A stretch of DNA of 64,000 nt from an uncultured bacterium (GTDB taxonomy: Bacteria > Muiribacteriota > Ozemobacteria > Ozemobacterales > Ozemobacteraceae), in the NCBI GenBank assembly GCA_937949615.1, contig CALEDQ010000023.1, positions 1 to 64,000 on the forward strand, read 5' to 3'. Below are positions 1 through 7,692 of the stretch, one piece after another (positions within the stretch are counted from its first letter, which is position 1; the number at the start of each line of letters is the position of its first letter). The notes under the pieces are model-generated. The model made no database searches and was not told the origin of the DNA. It saw only the letters and a program-made list of their open reading frames with translations. A program made the position numbers and the translations under genes.

Positions 1-294
1 GAATTTTACTGCTTCATCACTTATCGGCTTGACCAATTTTCTCAGACCACCGCTTTAAATCGCGGTTATTATCTTCGACGAATACCATCAAACCCTTTTT
101 TTATGAGTCCGCCCCCCTCTAAAAACAAATTGTGGGTGGTTCTTAGTCAGACTACTGTTTCTGGTGCCGGTGAGATAGCAACCACAACTAATCCAGTAGA
201 TGGTAGCCACGGTTTTATCGGCAAAATCATTGATGTAAGGTGCCCGGATCCAAGCTATACAGCTCTTGACGGAACAATGTATTCAAAGTGGTAA
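1..294 (+). CDS. C-terminal part of a probable pseudopilin (5' end outside the window)
   Basis: The reading frame is open from the first base to a TAA at 292-294, giving about 97 residues that continue a gene begun to the left. The segment with GYYLRRIPSNPF followed by WVVLSQ resembles the 'YL..iP.nPf ... W.v' stretch in the C-terminal domain of GspG-like pseudopilins, and the end (LDGTMYSKW) resembles the 'DGt.Ys.W' tails of such proteins. It converges on a pilus/secretion operon ending at 312, which fits. The prepilin N-terminus that would prove the assignment is not in view, so the family call is tentative; the coding call is firmer. Confidence 0.5.
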   Translation, partial: EFYCFITYRLDQFSQTTALNRGYYLRRIPSNPFFMSPPPSKNKLWVVLSQTTVSGAGEIATTTNPVDGSHGFIGKIIDVRCPDPSYTALDGTMYSKW

Positions 295-311
295 ATACTT
301 GTCTGAAATGC

Positions 312-1637
312 TCAGGTGATTGGTAGTTTAAGGGCGGGCTTTTCTGACTCATCTGAATTTTTGAGCTTTATGCCGCGGGCCGCAGCTTCGGCAAGCAGTT
401 TTTTGGCGATCAGGCCCTTTTCGTTCTGCAGAATTTTTAATGCCGCCTCAGATTCAGAGCTCTTCAGTGAAAAAAGCAGATTCTGCAATTTGTTCAAACC
501 ATCGGTTTGACCGGCTTTCCATTTGATCAGTGCCGCAAGCGCCTGATCATCAGCATCGCCAGAATTTTCGGTTTTTTCAAGCAACGGGCTGATATTACCT
601 CTGAAAAATTCAATCTGGCCGGCGATAATTTTAAGAGCGGACTGGCGAATCTGAGCCTCTTTACGGTTGGCGGCTCCGAGAATCCATGGCAAAAATGCTT
701 CCCAGTTCGGGTGATGGGCGGCTGCCTGTATCACTCTTTCTGCCAGAAGCGGCTGAGCTGTTGCTGGCCGTGAAAGGCCATCGGCAAAAGCCACGATTCT
801 TTCACCATCTTCTGCCCTGAGTTGTCTTATAATCGATGCTGCCTGTGCCGGATCAGGCGTAGTCAGATAGGCTTCAATCAAGGCTCTTATGCCAAGCGGG
901 TCTCTTAAAATGGCCAACGACCTGATGGCACAGCCGCTTACCCGATGGTCGACATCGGTCAAGGCATTGATCAGAAACACAACCCGACGGCTCAGCGGCA
1001 GCTCGCCGGTGATAAAAACGGTTGCGGCTCTGGTTGCGGCATCTGGTGAATTGAGGCGCTGCAGAACCAGTTTTTCGAGTTCTGTTTCGGGCGCGAGGAT
1101 GGCGAGCCCTTTCAAGGCTTCATTCTGAACCCGCAGAGCCGAATCATTGAGGAAAGGCTCGAGAAGGCCGGGCAGTTTTTCCTTGCCCAGCGAGGCCGCT
1201 GCCCTGACCGCATTGGCGCGCAGACGGATATCTTGATGCTGCATGAACGGAACCACCAGTTCGAGACCGGCCCCGAGTCTGGCGGCGGCTGTGACTGCTG
1301 AAGCCAGCACGAAGACATCTTTCTCGTCGACGAAAAGCAGTCTGAGAGCATCAAGAGCCGGCTTGCCCATTGTCGGTAACAGCGCCTGCACCGCCAGGCG
1401 TCTGATCAGAGCATTTTCACTTTTTAACAGGGCCGAAATCTGAACGCCACAGGTGGCCGGATGATACTTTTCGGCAAGATGTAATGCAATTTCAATTACT
1501 TTGGCATCATGGTGCTGAAGCGCATGAAGGAGCGGTTCGGGGTGCCTTGAGAAGTCCTTCTCCCATTCCTGCAGTGCATGCAGCGCCAGCGCCGGTTTTC
1601 CGCTTCCGATGAGTTGCGATATGTCGTTAAAGTCCAT
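312..1637 (-). CDS. HEAT-repeat protein, last gene of the pilus assembly operon
   Basis: The 441 residues are built almost wholly of paired amphipathic helices of about 30-35 residues (for example LIRRLAVQALLPTMGKPALD and IRLRANAVRAAASLGKEKLP), the pattern of HEAT/PBS-lyase-like repeats. No signal peptide or membrane segment is seen, so it is probably cytoplasmic and acts as a protein-binding scaffold. It begins two bases after the stop of the GspF/PilC gene, so it is very likely cotranscribed and may bind the assembly machine's cytoplasmic face. That role is inference from position; HEAT proteins are otherwise functionally diverse. The short C-terminal tail is charged and lacks repeats. Confidence 0.8.
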   Translation of the reverse strand: MDFNDISQLIGSGKPALALHALQEWEKDFSRHPEPLLHALQHHDAKVIEIALHLAEKYHPATCGVQISALLKSENALIRRLAVQALLPTMGKPALDALRLLFVDEKDVFVLASAVTAAARLGAGLELVVPFMQHQDIRLRANAVRAAASLGKEKLPGLLEPFLNDSALRVQNEALKGLAILAPETELEKLVLQRLNSPDAATRAATVFITGELPLSRRVVFLINALTDVDHRVSGCAIRSLAILRDPLGIRALIEAYLTTPDPAQAASIIRQLRAEDGERIVAFADGLSRPATAQPLLAERVIQAAAHHPNWEAFLPWILGAANRKEAQIRQSALKIIAGQIEFFRGNISPLLEKTENSGDADDQALAALIKWKAGQTDGLNKLQNLLFSLKSSESEAALKILQNEKGLIAKKLLAEAAARGIKLKNSDESEKPALKLPIT

Positions 1638-1639
1638 GC

Positions 1640-2848
1640 TTACCTTCGCGATATCAGTTTGGCCATGCCAAAGATCGGCAGATACAACGAAACTACAATG
1701 CCGCCGATGATGACGCCGAGAAAAACGATCAACATCGGTTCAATCAACGAAGCCAGCGTCTCGACTTTATTGTTGAACTCTTCTTCATAAAAATCTGAAA
1801 CGTGGTCGAGCATTTCGGGCAGATTGCCGCTGCGTTCACCCACCGCCACCATACGGTTAAGCAGTTCAGGCAGCCAGGGCAGCTGACTGTCGAAGCTTTG
1901 TGCAATATCTTTGCCCTGTCTGATCATCTCGGCCGCGCTGGTGATCGACTCACGGATCGGTTCGCGGTCGATCGACTGCCTGATCAGTTCCATGGCGCTG
2001 GTGACGGTAATGCCACTGTGAATCAGCATCGAAAAACTCTTGGCAAAGCCGGCGATTTCATAAGTATGAAACATCTGCCCGAAGAGCGGCAGTCGCAGAA
2101 CCGTGCGGTCATACAGGCGTTTTCCGGTGGTTGTTCGTTTTAACAGTGCCAGAACAATCACGAAAAGAACAATGCCGCCGGCAAAAGCCGGAAAATAATT
2201 GATCAGGGCATCGCTGCAGCCGAGAGTAAATTTGGTGATCGCTGGCAGGTCGCCGCCGAATTTGGCGTAGATTTCCTTGAAGCGCGGCACAATTTTTATC
2301 AGAATTGCGCCGACGACGATGAACGATAGAACCAGTACCAGCATTGGGTAGGTGAGGGCTTTGACAATCATGCCGCGCAATTGAATGCGCTTTTTGAGCA
2401 GACCGGTGAGACGTTCGAGAACCTGCGGCATTTTGCCGGATTCCTCGCCGACTTCGAGAAGCTGCAGATAGGTGCGGTCAAAAATTTTCGGGTATTTTTC
2501 GAAAGAGCTCTTGAGGCTGTTACCATCGCTGATACTGGCGACGATATTTTTGAGGGCATCTTTCATGGTTGGGCTGTCGGCCCTGTTGACAAGCATTTCG
2601 AGAGTCTCGATGATCGGAATGCCCGCCCGGGTAAGAGTGCCGAACAGACGGGTAAAATGATAAAGTTCATCGTCTTTGACGCCGCCGCCAAATGAAATCG
2701 AAGTTTTTTCGACTTCAACTTCGGCATTAATTGGGTTCAAGCCGCGAATGGAAACGGCATCCATGGCGTCTCTCGGCGATTCAGCCGAAATGCTCAGGAT
2801 TTCGGTGCTGCCGTCGGGTCTCTGGGCTTTGACTTTAAATTTTTTCAT
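1640..2848 (-). CDS. Type II secretion/type IV pilus inner-membrane platform protein (GspF/PilC family)
   Basis: This 402-residue protein has the family layout: an N-terminal cytoplasmic segment (about 1-60), two copies of the T2SSF helical domain (about 65-190 and 270-390), a membrane segment after the first copy (near 165-190), one near 220-240, and a C-terminal one (about 370-395). The motif GEESGKMPQVLERL in copy one and GERSGNLPEMLDHV in copy two are the typical duplicated signatures. It would anchor the pilus base in the inner membrane and couple to the GspE/PilB ATPase encoded upstream. A GAGG ribosome site lies eight bases before the ATG. Length is normal for PilC/GspF. Confidence 0.93.
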   Translation of the reverse strand: MKKFKVKAQRPDGSTEILSISAESPRDAMDAVSIRGLNPINAEVEVEKTSISFGGGVKDDELYHFTRLFGTLTRAGIPIIETLEMLVNRADSPTMKDALKNIVASISDGNSLKSSFEKYPKIFDRTYLQLLEVGEESGKMPQVLERLTGLLKKRIQLRGMIVKALTYPMLVLVLSFIVVGAILIKIVPRFKEIYAKFGGDLPAITKFTLGCSDALINYFPAFAGGIVLFVIVLALLKRTTTGKRLYDRTVLRLPLFGQMFHTYEIAGFAKSFSMLIHSGITVTSAMELIRQSIDREPIRESITSAAEMIRQGKDIAQSFDSQLPWLPELLNRMVAVGERSGNLPEMLDHVSDFYEEEFNNKVETLASLIEPMLIVFLGVIIGGIVVSLYLPIFGMAKLISRR

Positions 2849-2857
2849 GTTTACGCC

Positions 2858-3616
2858 TCATGGTTTGGCTGTTACAGACGCCGTCTCTGTTTCTTTGAGC
2901 AATTCCAGGGCGGTCTGTTTTGTCACTCCGCCTTTGAGAATTCTTATGGCGTCTTCAAGTTTCTGGTCGCGGGGCTGGGTAATTCCGGGCAGATCATGCA
3001 GCTGACCTGTAGTATCTTTGACAATTATATTACCATTCTCACCAGCTGATACCGAAATCATTCCTTCCTGGGGAAGCTGGTTTTCACTGACAATATAGAC
3101 TCTGGAATCTTCTCTGACCATGAATTTTCGGCGCTCGCCGCTCTGAAACTCGCCGAGAATGGCGATAGTTTTTGCCTGTGGAGCAACCGGCCCGTTTTCA
3201 GTTTGAATTACAACGGTTTCGCTGCCGGTTTCAAGCCAGCGAAAGCGGTCTAACAGACCTGAAGGCAGCAGAATATTTCTTTCTGGAGGTAAAAATGGTT
3301 CTGCAACTGCCGCCACTCTCTGGGCAAAAATTTCGGCCTGCTGGTTAAGCGTGAGAATCTGCTCGTTGATGCCGCCGGTTTCGGTTGGCAGAGGAATATT
3401 TACGGTCAGCGGGTTTACCGGGGAGGGAGCTGGCTGGGTCTGAGTTATGGCAGGGCCTGTTTCGGCTGTGACTGCGGGTGCAGCAACCGGCGGGCTGACT
3501 GGGCGGGCCGGGGAGGTTTTTCCCCTGCTTCTGACTGCCAGGTTGGCAATGATCAGAACTGCGAAAATCGCAATTCCGATCAGAGCACGCCTGTTGTTGT
3601 TTTCCTGATCAGCCAT
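2858..3616 (-). CDS. Bitopic periplasmic protein at the PilP/GspC position of the pilus operon
   Basis: A short basic N-terminus, one membrane helix (about residues 10-27), a Pro/Ala-rich linker (about 32-75) and a roughly 170-residue periplasmic part make up this 252-residue protein. Residues near 150-210 look like a small beta domain with repeated 'V.E..', 'V..GENGNIIV' strands. It overlaps the PilO-like gene by eight bases and precedes GspF by nine, exactly where PilP or GspC would link the inner-membrane PilN/PilO complex to the secretin. I cannot show sequence similarity to PilP (no lipobox) or GspC by eye, so the role rests on architecture and position. Confidence 0.6.
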   Translation of the reverse strand: MADQENNNRRALIGIAIFAVLIIANLAVRSRGKTSPARPVSPPVAAPAVTAETGPAITQTQPAPSPVNPLTVNIPLPTETGGINEQILTLNQQAEIFAQRVAAVAEPFLPPERNILLPSGLLDRFRWLETGSETVVIQTENGPVAPQAKTIAILGEFQSGERRKFMVREDSRVYIVSENQLPQEGMISVSAGENGNIIVKDTTGQLHDLPGITQPRDQKLEDAIRILKGGVTKQTALELLKETETASVTAKP

Positions 3617-4181
3617 TGTTGATGAACCTCACGCGGCACTGAAGATTTATCTGTGCTTCATGGTCGGCGTTATCGAGGCTTACGAATTCAAGAGACTCAA
3701 TTCTGATACCGGCAGGGTGTGTTTCAAGTATGTAAAGAAGTTTGCGAATCTGTTGGTAACGACCGGAAATGGAAAGCTCGAAGGCCTGATCGACATAGCC
3801 TTCGAGGTTTTCTCTTGGTTTATAGCCAAGATTGGCCAACCTTACGCCGGCTGAAGCAACCATTTTCGGGAGATTGTCGACGAATTCAGGCAGGGCTGTT
3901 TCTGGAAGCCTGGAAAAACTGGTGCTTGAAATGCGGTTCTGCCTGGCGGTCAGATCTTTTTCGATTGCTTCGGCTCTGGTTTTGAAGGCTTCGATAAATG
4001 AATTCATTCGCAATTTAAGATCATTGCGGTCGGAAAGCTGTGATTTTCTCAGGGTGAGGTGTCTGGTTTCAGAAATGAAGGCTGGGAATTTCACTGTCAG
4101 AAGCAGGGCAAGAAAGCTTACCCCTGCCCATGAAGCAAGAAACAGAATGATGGCTTTATTTTTTCTGTCAGACTGAATCAT
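3609..4181 (-). CDS. PilO-like pilus alignment protein
   Basis: The product (190 residues) has an N-terminal membrane helix (about 9-30), a coiled-coil segment (about 40-90) and a C-terminal ferredoxin-like alpha/beta part with the segment ELSISGRYQQIRKLLYILE, typical of PilO/GspM where 'l.v.G.Y..l..fl..lE' recurs. PilO pairs with PilN in the inner membrane and connects the cytoplasmic ring to the secretin. The gene overlaps the PilN-like gene by 14 bases and the next gene by eight, indicating translational coupling within one operon. Length is close to the family norm of about 200. Confidence 0.75.
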   Translation of the reverse strand: MIQSDRKNKAIILFLASWAGVSFLALLLTVKFPAFISETRHLTLRKSQLSDRNDLKLRMNSFIEAFKTRAEAIEKDLTARQNRISSTSFSRLPETALPEFVDNLPKMVASAGVRLANLGYKPRENLEGYVDQAFELSISGRYQQIRKLLYILETHPAGIRIESLEFVSLDNADHEAQINLQCRVRFINNG

Positions 4182-4746
4182 TGAATTTGAACTCTATTTC
4201 GATGCTGAAAGCGGTTTTACCCTGAAACATGATTTCGCCTTTCGGGACAAAATTAAGGTTTTCCAGGGCATGGTTTTCTGACAGTTTCAGGTAAAAGGCA
4301 TTGGCATGATCGGGGTTGGTGACAGCAATTCTGAAGCGGAAAAATCTGTCTTCTGCCACAAAAACCGGTTTGCCGGTAAAGGGGTTCTCGATGGCGGTGA
4401 TTATCGCGTTGTCGGGGAGTGAGCTCTCAATTGAATTGAAAAGTCTGGTCCAGACGGAAAAAGTGCCGCCGATTGCGAGATTATGCTTTTGAATTGCTGA
4501 TTCAAGCTCACTTATTCTTGCCTCTGGAGGGAGCATACCGCTTGCCAGTTCGAGGAACTGTTTTGAATCGTTCTCGATGGCGATTGCGGCGGCGGCATAT
4601 TCGCTTTCAAGCCGTTTTGAATAGACAGACATCCAGGCAAGAACAGAGAATGCGAGCACAGAGGCTGCCAGAACAGCTATTGCCGAAGAAACCGGCAACG
4701 TAATCCGGCGTTCTTCGCGTTCTAGAAATTCAAAGGCAGTTGTCAT
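4168..4746 (-). CDS. PilN-like inner-membrane pilus assembly protein
   Basis: This 192-residue protein has a short cytoplasmic N-terminus, a membrane helix (about 20-42), a coiled coil and a periplasmic alpha/beta domain (about 90-190), the plan of PilN/GspL C-terminal domains. The N-terminal segment FEFLEREERRI would be the PilM-binding tail in the known complexes, although the canonical 'INLLP' motif is not obvious. It overlaps the PilM-like gene by four bases (ATGA), so the two are probably translated together. The cytoplasmic and periplasmic halves of GspL are split here between this gene and the PilM-like one, as in type IV pilus systems. Confidence 0.72.
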   Translation of the reverse strand: MTTAFEFLEREERRITLPVSSAIAVLAASVLAFSVLAWMSVYSKRLESEYAAAAIAIENDSKQFLELASGMLPPEARISELESAIQKHNLAIGGTFSVWTRLFNSIESSLPDNAIITAIENPFTGKPVFVAEDRFFRFRIAVTNPDHANAFYLKLSENHALENLNFVPKGEIMFQGKTAFSIEIEFKFNDSV

Positions 4747-5867
4747 GCGGCCATTATCCTGTCATAGCGTTCGAGCTGCCATGGGGCAAGCATCAGGTTT
4801 CCGAGCAGAGTGGCAATGGTTGAAGGGGTTTCCTTTTCGGGTAAGACAAGGGCAGAAACCATCGCTTCTATTTCTGACTGGAAAAAAGTTGTTGGAATGC
4901 CAAGATTGGCATTGATGAGTCGGTCTATATTGCGGATTTTTGTTCCCTCACCGCTGAGAATGATTTTTAAAAAACCGCTTTCTTCAGGGTGGTCGTTTGA
5001 GAAAAGAAGTAAAAAACCGTAGATTTTCTGCAGCAGGTCGATTAAAACGGCTTCGATGTTCTGATAGGTTTCGATCTCGCTCTGCGCTTCACAATTCGGA
5101 TCTTCAAGAAGAACGATCTCATCGAACAGTTTGCTGAAAGCCTGTTCGTTGCTGCTGTTTCCAGTATTTACGATCGCTGACAGCAGGTCGTTGACGCCAC
5201 GGTCGATTGTGTGGATTGTCAGAAGGCCTTCACGGTTGAAAATGCCGGCTGTTGTAGTTTTTTCGCCAAGATGAACGAACACCGACGGGTGGCGGGCTTC
5301 GACGGTTGCCGTTCGCAAAACCTTAACCAGGCCGCTGAAGGCCGGCTGAATTGAAATTGGCACGATACCGGCCCGTTCGGTTATCTGAAAAAGTGTCTGC
5401 ATTCTGGTCTTGCTGATGGCACAGTATTGCACTGGAATTCGATTTTCGCGCTTTTCACCGAATTCATATCTGACATGAAAATCTTTAAATGAGAGGGTAG
5501 TGGTCTTGTGGATTTCTCGTTCGAGAAATGGCTGCAGGCCTGATCTCGCGGCAACTGCCGGCACCTGAAAGGAGCCAAAGGTAAAAAAATGGTCAGGCAG
5601 AATAATTGCGGCGTGTTTTTCAAACGGAAAGCGATAGCCGGAAATCACGCGCAGCTGTTTCACAGTTGAAGCCAGATCGGGCATGGCGTCTGGCTGGGCT
5701 GATTCGTAGACAATGCCAGACGATTTCAGCTGCTTTATGTCGAACCTGTTATCTTTCCAGCTTCCCTCGCACCATCTCATGTTTTTTCCCGAAAACTCGA
5801 GAAGATGCACCGGGCTTCTGGCGATAAGCCATTCATTGAGCTGTTCAATTAAAGACAAGGGCCACAC
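4743..5867 (-). CDS. PilM-like actin-fold ATPase of the pilus assembly complex
   Basis: The 374-residue protein has the split actin-like layout of PilM/GspL cytoplasmic domains: an N-terminal half, then the phosphate-binding-like turn HLGEKTTTAGIFN near 198-210, and a C-terminal half with LSGEGTKIRNIDRLI followed by 'LG.P' as in the adenosine-binding segment of PilM. No membrane helix is seen. It should sit at the cytoplasmic face binding the PilN-like tail. The start used is a GTG inside the end of the ATPase gene (19-base overlap); the N-terminus is therefore somewhat uncertain. Confidence 0.75.
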   Translation of the reverse strand: MWPLSLIEQLNEWLIARSPVHLLEFSGKNMRWCEGSWKDNRFDIKQLKSSGIVYESAQPDAMPDLASTVKQLRVISGYRFPFEKHAAIILPDHFFTFGSFQVPAVAARSGLQPFLEREIHKTTTLSFKDFHVRYEFGEKRENRIPVQYCAISKTRMQTLFQITERAGIVPISIQPAFSGLVKVLRTATVEARHPSVFVHLGEKTTTAGIFNREGLLTIHTIDRGVNDLLSAIVNTGNSSNEQAFSKLFDEIVLLEDPNCEAQSEIETYQNIEAVLIDLLQKIYGFLLLFSNDHPEESGFLKIILSGEGTKIRNIDRLINANLGIPTTFFQSEIEAMVSALVLPEKETPSTIATLLGNLMLAPWQLERYDRIMAA

Positions 5868-7582
5868 ACTCTTTCCAGTTCGCTGAAATCGGTCAGTCCG
5901 CGACTGACCTTGATCAGGGCAGATTCAAACAGGGTTCGCAAGCGTTTTTCCCTGATAAATTTCATACTTTCGATCAGGCCGTTCTGGGCAACCAGATCGC
6001 GAATTTCGTCGGTAATCTGCAGAAATTCAAAAATCCCGGTGCGGCCGGAGTAGCCCATTTTCATACAGGCCTGGCAGCCCTGCGCATTGAAAACCTGTTC
6101 TACGCTCATTTTGCCAAACAGGGCCTTTTCTTTTTCTTCCAGCGCCCGGCCTTTTTTGCATTCCGGGCACAGTTTGCGCATCAGGCGCTGTGAGAATACC
6201 AGGTTCAGACAGCTCATCAGCAGATGGAAATCGACCCCGATGTTCTGCAGTCGGCCGAGAGTTTCTGCCGAAGAGTTGGCATGCACAGTCGACAGAACCA
6301 GATGACCGGTCATACTTGCCTGCATCGATATCTGTGCGGTTTCGGCATCGCGGATTTCGCCCACCATGATGATATCGGGGTCGAGCCTGAGAATAGTCCG
6401 CAAACCGCGGGCAAAAGTGAGCGAGCGTTCGGGCTCGTTGCGGTTGATGCGCACCTGAATCTGCTGCACGCCCTGAATTCGTCTTTCAACCGGGTCTTCA
6501 ATCGTAATGAATTTTAAACGCGGGTCGGCAAGAGATTCAAGAACTCCGTAAAGGGTGGTCGATTTACCGCTGCCTGTCGGGCCGGCGACAAGAATCATGC
6601 CGTGCGGTGAACGGGTGACATTCTTGATGATTTCGAGTTCATCGAACAGCATGCCGATGGTTTCGAGGCTTAATTTTACCGCTTCAGCGCCGGAAAGCAG
6701 ACGAAGAACGATGTTCTGGCCAAAAATACCGGGCATGCAGGCGATACGGAATTCGACCTCGCGGTCTTCGCAGGTTACCTTGAAGCTGCCGTCCTGAGGC
6801 ATGATCTTTTCGGTAATATCGAGATGCGACATAATCATCAGTCGCGAAAAGAACCCGGCGGCTGTTGAAGCGTCGAGCTCAAGCCTGTCGATAAGCACTC
6901 CGTCGATTCTGAAGCGTATTCTTGCCCCATACTGTGTCGACTCGGCATGAACGTCGCTGGCGCCCTGATTTACTGCGAGCAGCAGGGTCTTGTTAACGAG
7001 TTCTGAGACCGAAGGAGTGTCAAGGCTGATGCTGATATCATTTATTTTTTCAGTTTCACGGGGTCGGTTTTCGGAAGCCTTGAGAGTCGAGGCCAGCGAG
7101 TGAATGCCTGAAAAAAGATCATCCTGCGGGCTGTCTGTTTCCAGGGTTGGAGCGATCAGCAGCGTTACACGTGAAGAGGTGGTGATCTGAAAAGACGCCT
7201 CATAACCAAGAGTTGCAAATAGAGGGCTGATGCTGCGGATGCGCGCCGGTTGAAAGGTCGCCAGCAACAGATTCTTGTCGGTGATCGAGATCACCAGCAA
7301 TTTTTCGCGGGCGCAGACCGAAGCCAGGCGCTCAGGCAGGTCGCTGAAGGGCACAATTTCATCGGTTTCGCAGAACGGCAGATTGTAGGCTTCTGCCAGG
7401 AGTTTGAAAAGAGTTTCTTCGGGCAAGCCGCTTTCTCTTATCAATACCGTTTCAAAAGGTTGACGCGAGTCGGCCGCCACCTTTTTCAAGGCAGCAAGGG
7501 TTGCCTTATCGAAAATTGCCTTTTCTTCGAAGAACTGTTCGAGTGGCCGCTGGAAAGCAGACCCTGAAATTAATCTTGCCAT
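5849..7582 (-). CDS. Type II secretion/type IV pilus assembly ATPase (GspE/PilB family)
   Basis: A hexameric AAA-like motor of 577 residues powering pilus or pseudopilus extension. The N-terminal MshEN/GspE_N-type domain covers about 1-150. The core shows Walker A GPTGSGKST (about 334-342), an Asp box around IEDPVE (361-366), Walker B LDPDIIMVGEIRD (400-412) and the His box TGHLVLSTVHAN. Four zinc cysteines occur as CPEC (472, 475) and CQAC (503, 506), typical of PilB/GspE rather than PilT. It is the first gene of a seven-gene minus-strand operon and is divergent from the secretin. Length is normal. No retraction ATPase (PilT) is seen in the window. Confidence 0.95.
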   Translation of the reverse strand: MARLISGSAFQRPLEQFFEEKAIFDKATLAALKKVAADSRQPFETVLIRESGLPEETLFKLLAEAYNLPFCETDEIVPFSDLPERLASVCAREKLLVISITDKNLLLATFQPARIRSISPLFATLGYEASFQITTSSRVTLLIAPTLETDSPQDDLFSGIHSLASTLKASENRPRETEKINDISISLDTPSVSELVNKTLLLAVNQGASDVHAESTQYGARIRFRIDGVLIDRLELDASTAAGFFSRLMIMSHLDITEKIMPQDGSFKVTCEDREVEFRIACMPGIFGQNIVLRLLSGAEAVKLSLETIGMLFDELEIIKNVTRSPHGMILVAGPTGSGKSTTLYGVLESLADPRLKFITIEDPVERRIQGVQQIQVRINRNEPERSLTFARGLRTILRLDPDIIMVGEIRDAETAQISMQASMTGHLVLSTVHANSSAETLGRLQNIGVDFHLLMSCLNLVFSQRLMRKLCPECKKGRALEEKEKALFGKMSVEQVFNAQGCQACMKMGYSGRTGIFEFLQITDEIRDLVAQNGLIESMKFIREKRLRTLFESALIKVSRGLTDFSELERVCGPCL

Positions 7583-7614
7583 GGTTATCCCTGAGAAGAA
7601 ATGTTTATCATTTA

Positions 7615-7620
7615 ATTATA
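7615..7620 (-). promoter_or_regulatory. Possible -10 element for the pilus assembly operon
   Basis: Read on the minus strand this is TATAAT, about 33 bases before the ATPase start codon, in the AT-rich gap between the divergent ATPase and secretin genes. No convincing -35 hexamer lies 16-18 bases further upstream, so this is only a candidate. Confidence 0.25.
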
Positions 7621-7692
7621 TCTCAATTAATCGGCAGAAGCGGACTGATTTTAATGCTTCAGTATTAACTTAAGAATGCCGAAAAATGATGT

